Shown here in pieces: positions 9,387-15,081 of a stretch of 15,081 nt of DNA; the first letter of the stretch is position 1, and each line of letters begins with the position of its first letter. A program made the position numbers and the translations under genes. Origin of the DNA: Phanerochaete sordida. Lineage: Eukaryota > Basidiomycota > Agaricomycetes > Polyporales > Phanerochaetaceae. The stretch covers positions 1 through 15,081 of the forward strand of contig BPQB01000197.1 of NCBI GenBank assembly GCA_019973155.2, given 5' to 3'. Below the pieces are notes generated by a model. That model saw only the letters and a list, made by a program, of their open reading frames with translations. It had not been told where the DNA came from and did no database searches.

Positions 9387-10840
9387 TTAGCAAGGAAGGG
9401 TGTGGCAGGAGGCAAAGTGTTGGATGTACAGATCGTCGGCGGCCTCGGCGGTGGGAGCCGGGAAGGCCCAGGCACTGCGGCTACTGCCACGGGCAGCCAT
9501 GTAGGCGTCACTAACAGGCAAGGAGTCAGCGGCGAAGCGATGAGGACGCATGGACACTTACCGATCGTAGTAGACGCCAGGGCGCAGCCCACGCACGACG
9601 ACCCAGGCGGGCGGCACAGGCGCAACGCGGGACGGAGCGACTGCTTCACAAATCAGATAACGCCAAATGAGTCACCAGGGGGAGACTTACCAGGAGTGGG
9701 CGTCGGCGTCGGCATCGATGACGATGACGATGCGTCAGAAGCGAAGGCGAGAGGCACCGCGGTCGGGGCGACGGGAGCGTCGTTCGGGGCGGCGGGAGCG
9801 TCGTTCGGGGCGGCGGGAGCGTCTTTCGATGCAGCGGGCGGGGCTCTCGAGGCAGCGGGGACGGCGGTCGGGGCAGGCGCGGCAGTCGGGGCAGCAGGCG
9901 CGGCGGTCGGGGCAGCAGGCGCGGCGGTCGGGGCAGCCGTTGAGGTAACCGGCTGGTCCTCGTCTTCGCTCATCGACATGTCCTCGACCTGAGCTAGCAG
10001 CTGGTCGAGCCGTTGTTGTGCCTCCTTGTCGGAGACGATGTACGGGACGATCGACTGTGGGGACATCTTGCCGTGAACGCGCCCCTGGGTGCACGCGCTC
10101 TTCCACGCGAAGTACATGTCGTGGTACGACCCGTGCTTCTTGCTGCTATTGCCCGACCAGCCGCTCGTGAACGCCGTGACTATCTCCCTGAATGCGGGCA
10201 TCAGACAATGGTCGCGATGGGAAGAAGATACGTACGAGCTAGTGAAGCATCCGACATAACGGCCGATGAAAATACTGTACCAGCCTTCCATGATCTCAAG
10301 GACGGGCTGAGGAGGCATCGGGGCGTGCTCGCTGACCTCGAACTGCCGATTGATGAGCTCTAGCTGCGTCCACCTGGTCGTCGAGCGAGGTCAGACAAGC
10401 GCATCACAGACAACGCAGCACGTACACTTCAGGCGGTGCCCGGCTGGTTGAGGGAGTGCCACCGGCCGCTTGGGCAGGTCGATTACCCATCGGCTGCGAG
10501 GACGACGGCGGCACGGCATCGGACGAGGTCGGTGCGGTCCGAGATGCAGACGTTGACGGAGAAGCTTGAGACGACGAAGGCGACGGCGCGGGTTGAGACG
10601 ACGAAGGCGGCGACGTGGCTTGAGACGACGAAGGCGGCGACGTGGCTTGACTCGACGAAGGCGGCGACGTGGCTTGACTGGACGGCGGGTCACGGGAAGG
10701 CCGAGACGGCCCCCTGCGAGGACGAGTTGTCAGTGCTAGATCCGGCTCAACAGTAGGAAGGGGGCTTACCCGTCAGTATCGACCTTCATCCAGGCCTCCT
10801 CTTCAGACTCGTTCACCTTGTACTGCATGTCGGCAAACAT
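9387..10840 (-). CDS. Protein with two RNase H1 N-terminal/viroplasmin-like domains and low-complexity linkers
   Basis: Six exons on the minus strand keep one frame: 10840-10770, 10713-10426, 10373-10236, 10187-9691, 9640-9562 and 9510-9387, giving 398 residues. The start MFADMQYKV follows an in-frame TAG 30 nt upstream. Residues 24-119 are Ser/Pro/Thr-rich, with a 9-residue repeat. Residues 151-203 (WYSIFIGRYVGCFTSS, EIVTAFTSGWSGN, then SYHDMYFAWKSA) have the W-Y/V-G-R-x-x-G-[VI]-[FY] opening and later aromatic/Ala pattern of the RNase H1 N-terminal hybrid-binding domain, the fold of caulimovirus viroplasmin. An acidic stretch (MSMSEDEDQ) and an Ala/Pro/Thr linker follow. Residues 343-390 (AWVVVRGLRPGVYYDRD, later EAADDLYI) look like a second copy. 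No RNase H catalytic domain is present, so binding of RNA-DNA hybrid or double-stranded RNA is the most that can be inferred. The 48-nt intron 10235-10188 is a multiple of three, so its removal is judged from its splice signals and the domain pattern. Confidence 0.7.
9761..9940 (-). repeat. 21-bp repeats encoding an Ala/Pro/Thr linker
   Basis: Two related 21-bp motifs recur in tandem: one around GGGAGCGTCGTTCGGGGCGG (9773-9830) and one around GCAGGCGCGGCGGTCGGGGC (9872-9940, three copies). Both lie inside exon 4 of the double-viroplasmin-domain gene and, on the minus strand, give seven-residue periods such as APAAPTA and DAPAAPN. The 7-codon period keeps the frame, so copy number can vary without damage. 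The plus strand is G-rich here and happens to be open as well. Confidence 0.8.
10566..10688 (-). repeat. 27-bp tandem repeat, about 4.5 copies, encoding a Ser/Pro/Thr repeat
   Basis: Units start at 10566, 10593, 10620 and 10647, with a partial copy at 10674-10688. The core reads TTGAGACGACGAAGGCGGCG. On the minus strand each unit codes for nine residues (ATSPPSSSQ) within exon 2 of the double-viroplasmin-domain gene. The unit is a multiple of three, so length variation keeps the protein in frame. In the neighbouring frame the same DNA gives an Arg/Leu-rich shadow, which I do not take as coding. Confidence 0.85.
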
Positions 10841-11161
10841 GCAGCAGAAGGCGGCGAGACGAACGGGCTAGCCGGTGAGAGTGCGAGACGGTGGTGGTGG
10901 GGCAAGGAAGAGGAGGGCGAGGGGACGGGAAGCCGACGGCTAGACTTATATACCTAGAGGCCCATCATCAGAAGTCTGGTTCAGGGCGAAGGAAAGCATT
11001 ACGCACCGCAGATTTTGCAATCGCGCCATCGCGCCATCGCGCCATCGATTCAACGAGACCAGCGAGTCCAGTCCAAAACTTCGTCAGGGCTCTGGAGGGA
11101 GTTCCCCTGCGTTACCTCTACCGCGCCAGATATCTCTGCTGTCAGCATCGTCGTCCTTGCC
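10841..11161. promoter_or_regulatory. Shared divergent promoter with a triple 8-bp element
   Basis: The 321 bases separate the start codons of two genes transcribed away from each other. A TATA-like TATATA lies at 10947-10952, about 107 bases from the left start and 210 from the right. CGCGCCAT is repeated three times without gaps at 11022-11045, ending 116 bases before the right start codon. Short tandem sites between divergent fungal genes often bind a regulator serving both sides. Here that is inference, and the factor is unknown. Confidence 0.5.
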
Positions 11162-14100
11162 ATGTCCTCCACGCAACCACCCCCCAGCCTTTCCCAGCAA
11201 GCCAACGATCCCGCTCACCAAGCGGGCGGCCTACCGCACGGTGCTGATGGAACATCTTCGCCTACTGTGCCTCCTGCCCAAGTCGACCCGGTCGCCGCGA
11301 CAGTCAGCAACGCCGATCCCCCGCCGCTGGGCCCTCCCCTCTCCCCTTCGCCGGAAGACGACGACGACGACGAGATCCAGTTCGTCCACGCCAGCGGCAG
11401 GTCGAGGACGAAGGAGCAGCGAATGGCGGCCGTCGGCAAGAAGGCCGGCCATCCTGGGCGCTTCACGGGGGCGGCTGCTGAGTATCTGCAGGGTTTCGTC
11501 AAGCAGTACGAAGATATTATGAAGGCGTACGGGGGGAAGTCGAGCGAGCTCGACGAGTTCTACGTCAGCCTGCGCAAGACCTTCTGGGAGACCTTCAAAT
11601 GGCAAGATATTCGGGAGATGTACGGCGAGGGGGGGAAGAATTGGGACAAGGGTCGAACCATGCGTGCCGCGAACGACGTGAGTCTAGTAATTTGTCGTTC
11701 CTTAGCACCTTACTGACCTCCCGCAGTCGATGAAGGGATATTTTACTTACCGCTGGACGCGTCTGAACGGTGGCGGCGACCGCAACAACCCTTTCAAGGG
11801 GTTTGCGAAGAAGTTACGACAGCCGACGGCTCCGCGTCCCAAGAGCGTCACCTCGATTCAGCTTTACCTGTCAGGTAACCTCGCGCGGGTCAACGAACTG
11901 TATGCGACGCGTAAGGAAGAGTCGAGCAAGACTGGCATCGCGCTACGTACCGAGATCGCGAAGGAGCTACTCCTGGAGGAGGACGAGGAGACTCAGGCGG
12001 AGTGGGCTCGGAGGGCGAAGGAGGCGAACCAGGCGGCGGATGGGGAGTACCGTGAGCAGAACGCGGGCGGGCCGTCCGACGACCCGGACGACCAGGAGGA
12101 GTACGTCGTTGTAATTTGATAGCGCCGAAATGCTGGGATTGACGTTCCGTTCATGTGCAGAGCGCGAAATCGCCTGGTCGTCTTTCTGAAACCGTTCTGG
12201 AGCCTGCTTACCCAGTACACCGGCCTACGAAACTTCACGCTCCTCGCCGGCAATCCTCCTGAGGCGGGGGACGACGAATACTTGTTAGCTGTCGTGAGCT
12301 CGGGGAAGACGGCGGAAAGATGCCCACGGAATTTCCACTTGTTCAATCCCGAGAAATTCGAGAAGCAAGTCCTCGGTACCTTCATGGAGTTCCTCCATGC
12401 GACCAAAGGTGCGCTCTAACTACGAAGGGGAGAGATAGTTTATTCAGCGTGTGTCTGCAGATTCAGAGGGATCACCTGGAGCTAGCGGTGACGGCGAGCT
12501 GCCACGGTTCCGCATGCATGGCTGCGAGGATAACTCTGCCGATGGGACGCCTGATCCAGAGCCGGAGCGCACGCCGCGCGAGGCGAACGAGGCCTCTACG
12601 TCTGGGGCTGCGAAGCGCAAGGCTACCACCACCTCTTCCTCAACGCATCCCCCCGGCGACGCGCAGTCCGCCAAGCCTAAGCCTAAGCCTAAGCCTAAGC
12701 CGCGAGCCCGAAACCTCGAAATTCCTGAATGGGCTCACCGTGCGCTTCGCACCATCTTGGGAAGCATGTCCCAGAAGGATATGGAGAAGGAGTTGGAGAG
12801 GTTGAATAAAATACCGGTCGACCAGGAGGAGCTGTGGTCGAAGGAGAACCGTGACGCGATTTGGAGGCTTCGAGAGCTGGAGCGCGAGCAGTTCGAACAG
12901 ACCCTAGCGCAGCAGCGCGCGCGGGAAGCACCACGTGATGAAGCCGACTACCTTCCCGAAGAGGACGAGACCCCCGTCCCTCCCTCTTCCCCTCGTGTCA
13001 CTCGAGGTCGTGCTGCCACAGCGCAGCAGTCCCAGCTCCCCCAAACCACGACTGCAAAATCCGACGGTCACCCCACCTCCGCTCAACCTTCGTCTGCCGC
13101 GCCCATCTCGCCAGAAGGACACAACGCTAGCCCGGCGTCGGTACCGCCTGCGCAAGTGCAGCGCGAAGATGGCGGCGAGTCTACGCCTCCCGCTGCTCCA
13201 GGCCTCGTCGGTGCAACCGATGAACATCGCCAGCCTCAGGTATCGTCGGAGTCCGGGGCACTGGACCCATCTTCAGGTGCGCTCTCCCTTCATTTGCTGT
13301 ATCGCACGAGACTGACTGCCATGGGCTTCAGAGCTCGCTGGGCCTGCAATCACCTTTCCGGCCTCGGTGTCTATCACTAATCTCTCTCAACGTCCGGCAC
13401 CGTTCACGGCCTCTCCTTCGTCCACTGCAATCCCCGGTACTGCCAACGGCACACAGTCTCCCTCCCCTCCGGCGCCCTCTTTCGACGACATGCCCTCCAA
13501 CGCGCAGTGGATCGTAGAGCAATACGACACGCTGATTAGCCAGCCCGTACCGCCCACCTACGAGTATTTGTGGAAGAAGTTGCTGGCGGACTGGGTGGAT
13601 TTGGAACGAGCTCTTGGCTTTGGATATGCGGTGCGTCGCTTCTTTCTCTCCCGCTATCTGTTCCTCATGCATTGGCGCAGCGATCCGGCTTTACCTATGT
13701 GCGCAGACCGGTCGAAATCGGCGACTGGATTCAACGCGCGCGCGCGAAGACCGTTGCCCCGGACAAGTCGGCAGCACTGCATCCCACGTACAAAGCGCGT
13801 TGGACGGCATGGTGGTCCCTCTGCAACCCAGCCTGGCGTGTACGCGACCCCGACGAACACCCTGTCATCGGCGGGGCTGGCGACTGGTCGACGATGTTGA
13901 TCCCCGGCAAAAACGGGTGGATCAACATCATCTCGTCGCTTGTCTGCTTAGGGGCCCTCGCGGACGTTGAAGACTGGGCACGTAGCATGCTCGACGTCCA
14001 GTGGGTCGTGCAGGAGGTCCTTGCTGCAAAGCGAGCAGAGCCGTACGTCTACTATGTCCTCTACTGTGGCCTATGTGCTGATAGCTGGACGTGTAGCCCT

Positions 14101-14214
14101 TCCGAGGAGGCTTCCTCGGAGCCGAGGAAGCGAGCTGCCGAGAATGCTCCCAAAGGTCAGCCCGCAGCCAAGAAGGCTAAGAAGGCCAAGAAAACCGCAT
14201 CAAAGAAGAAGTAA
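11162..14214 (+). CDS. Two-module nuclear-type protein of unknown function, 7 exons
   Basis: Seven exons keep one frame: 11162-11677, 11727-12100, 12161-12408, 12461-13276, 13332-13630, 13681-14042 and 14097-14214, giving about 910 residues. Introns are 49-60 nt; the first has TACTGAC before its acceptor. I chose the ATG at 11162 because it is the first Met before a typical disordered Ser/Pro N-terminus. Residues 60-72 are acidic (EDDDDDE). A first globular module spans about 95-380, with LRKTFWETFKWQDI, YFTYRWTRL, RLVVFLKPFWSLL and FHLFNPEKFEK. A long disordered middle holds a KP repeat (PKPKPKPKPKPRAR, from CCTAAG hexamers at 12673-12700). A second Trp-rich module spans about 690-872 (YLWKKLLADW, ARWTAWWSLCNPAW, MLIPGKNGWINIISSLVC). 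The tail KKAKKAKKTASKKK is a probable nuclear localisation signal. The layout reminds me of multi-copy hypothetical proteins of mushroom-forming fungi, but I can name no family or function. The gene is divergent to the double-viroplasmin-domain gene. Confidence 0.75.
12673..12700 (+). repeat. CCTAAG hexanucleotide repeat encoding Lys-Pro
   Basis: Four consecutive CCTAAG units plus flanking partial copies lie in exon 4 of the two-module gene and encode alternating Pro and Lys in the disordered linker. The 6-bp unit keeps the frame. The linker is positively charged and may bind nucleic acid or serve as part of a nuclear signal. Confidence 0.8.
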
Positions 14215-14776
14215 TCGCGTTTACTCAGTTCTTCGGTGCGCGGGCGCGCCGTCGACGAGAGGGAGAGCAAACGGGGCAGGCGGTCGAGCGGGCACGCGAG
14301 CAGGAGCGAGGCCGATGCGCACGTCACCTGGGCGTGCTACGGTGGCGTGATACGGTGCGCGTACGTGCGCGGGCGCGCGAGGGGGCAGCAGCGAGGATGA
14401 TACGTACGTCAGCCGCGTACTACGCTGCGTGTAGGTGCGCGGGCGATCAGGTGCGCGGGCGAGCAGGTATGCGGGCGAGCAGGTATGCGGACGCGTGGGT
14501 AAGGAGGAGCGAGGCCGACGCGCCGCCCGGCGTGCAGGGCATGCTACGGTCTGCTCGGTCATCTGTACTATTGTGTACTGCATGCCTTGGTATATATTAC
14601 TGTCGCGCTCATGCCCCCAAACAGCCAGGATGCCGTGGGACAGGCGTGGAACGAGCGTATTGCCCCCCGCTGAGCTTGCGGGGCGTGGGAATACATCCCC
14701 GAAACCGGCAGACCGCCAGTCTACCCAATTTGGCGGGTCTACACAGCCACGCGAGGCCGTCGACGCATGCGCATGA
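14215..14776. other. GC-rich interval downstream of the two-module gene; minisatellite DNA, no gene seen
   Basis: Composition is strongly skewed to GCGCGGGCG-like words. A 16-bp tandem motif at 14435-14498 (GTGCGCGGGCGATCAG and three variants) sits in the middle. GAGCGAGGCCGA recurs at about 14306 and 14509. A TATATATTA-like stretch near 14590 could be the TATA region of the repeat whose edge begins at 14777. Frames on both strands are open only because of the composition, and none looks like a protein. Confidence 0.45.
14435..14498. repeat. 16-bp minisatellite, four diverged units
   Basis: Units begin at 14435, 14451, 14467 and 14483. The first is GTGCGCGGGCGATCAG; the third changes GTGC to GTAT, and the fourth departs further in its second half. 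The array lies in non-coding GC-rich DNA. Confidence 0.8.
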
Positions 14777-15081
14777 GCTGAGTTTGAATGCCTGCCGCAT
14801 ATGGCAGGCTGCATAGGAAGTCTGCCCCACAGGAAGCGGCGTCCAAAACATTGGCCAGGCCAGCCAGCCATGGCCCTGGCACCAGCCCTGGCCATTACTT
14901 TACCCAGCCTAGGTTGACCCTTATGCCGATGTTTCGGACACCACCCAAAGGGTGGATCCCGGTAGGGAGGAGACGGGCACCCCCAGCGAAGACGAGCTTG
15001 TCGACGAGCTGGTCGACGAGCTGGTCGACGAGCTGGTCGAAGACCGGGACATGGACGGCGGCGAGCTCAATGAAGGCGGCA
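14777..15081 (-). mobile_element. Inverted copy of the left-edge LTR-retroelement-like repeat (right edge)
   Basis: Read on the minus strand, this region shows the same order of blocks as 144-283: CCGAAACATCGGCA (14937-14924), CCAATGTTTTGGACG (14854-14840, exact) and ATTCAAACTCAGC (14789-14777, exact). Spacings are about 10 bases longer than on the left. A minus-strand frame enters from the window edge, is Ser/Thr-rich and ends SETSA-TAA at 14921-14923, matching the SETSA seen just before the left stop. The plus strand is also open to the edge, with DELV repeats. A perfect hairpin (GCCTGCC, GCATAT, GGCAGGC) lies at 14790-14809 and a longer GGCC-rich inverted repeat at 14852-14893. Interpretation as internal region plus start of an LTR is inference. 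Confidence 0.4.
15001..15046. repeat. 12-bp tandem repeat at the right edge
   Basis: GTCGACGAGCTG is repeated three times, followed by a partial copy, and an imperfect unit (GACGAGCTTGTC) precedes them. On the plus strand this reads DELV repeats within an acidic peptide; on the minus strand it gives Thr-Ser-Ser-Ser repeats. Both frames stay open to the window edge, so the coding strand is undecided. The minus strand is favoured by the shared SETSA-stop. Confidence 0.8.

Noticed and set aside
9354..9992. Gly/Ala-rich 212-codon frame on the plus strand
   Set aside because: It is antisense to exons 4-6 of the minus-strand gene, and its repeats are the complement of the Ala/Pro/Thr linker.
10391..10693. 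Arg/Leu-rich minus-strand frame
   Set aside because: It is the neighbouring frame of exon 2. The Ser/Pro/Thr frame is the one that joins in phase to exons 1 and 3.
14221..14895. 224-codon minus-strand frame
   Set aside because: Composition-driven Ala/Arg-rich frame across minisatellite and repeat-edge DNA, with a non-ATG start and no family features.
1..15081. TET/JBP dioxygenase gene, which is linked to KDZ elements in some fungi
   Set aside because: No HxD...H iron-binding pattern or related frame was seen in any gene model.
1..15081. tRNA, rRNA or telomere repeats
   Set aside because: No cloverleaf boxes, rRNA cores or TTAGGG runs were seen by eye. A tRNA scan could still find a degenerate copy.

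Overview
The window looks like nuclear DNA of a basidiomycete fungus, most likely an Agaricomycete. It is GC-rich. Its genes are cut by many short introns (about 48-72 nt) with GTRNGT donors, CTNAC-type branch sites and YAG acceptors. It carries a CxC2-type KDZ transposase, a class typical of mushroom-forming fungi. Nothing bacterial is present. All intron-exon models were built by hand from splice consensus plus reading-frame continuity.

Layout: (1) 1-290, an apparent end of an LTR-retroelement-like repeat, with a related copy in inverted orientation at 14777-15081. (2) 465-1990, no gene seen. (3) 1999-5813, minus strand, a complete 11-exon KDZ transposase gene of about 1092 residues, apparently undamaged. 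(4) 5814-6970, upstream region of that gene, otherwise empty. (5) 6971-8399, a tandem array of about eight 169-170 bp units. Each unit carries a 52-nt segment that looks like a spliceosomal intron, next to a 117-118 nt stop-poor 'exon'. (6) 8645-9386, no convincing gene. (7) 9387-10840, minus strand, a 6-exon gene for a low-complexity protein with two RNase H1 N-terminal (viroplasmin-like, hybrid-binding) domains. (8) 11162-14214, plus strand, a 7-exon gene for a ~910-residue protein with two unfamiliar globular modules and a lysine-rich tail. (9) 14215-15081, GC-rich minisatellite and repeat-derived DNA.

Genes (7) and (8) are divergent and share a 321-bp intergenic promoter with a TATA-like site and three tandem 8-bp elements, so they may be co-regulated. 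The whole window reads as an accessory, transposon-rich region between two inward-facing copies of one repeat family. The most unusual feature is the tandem array. If its introns are spliced, every full-length 169-bp copy adds exactly 39 codons without changing frame.
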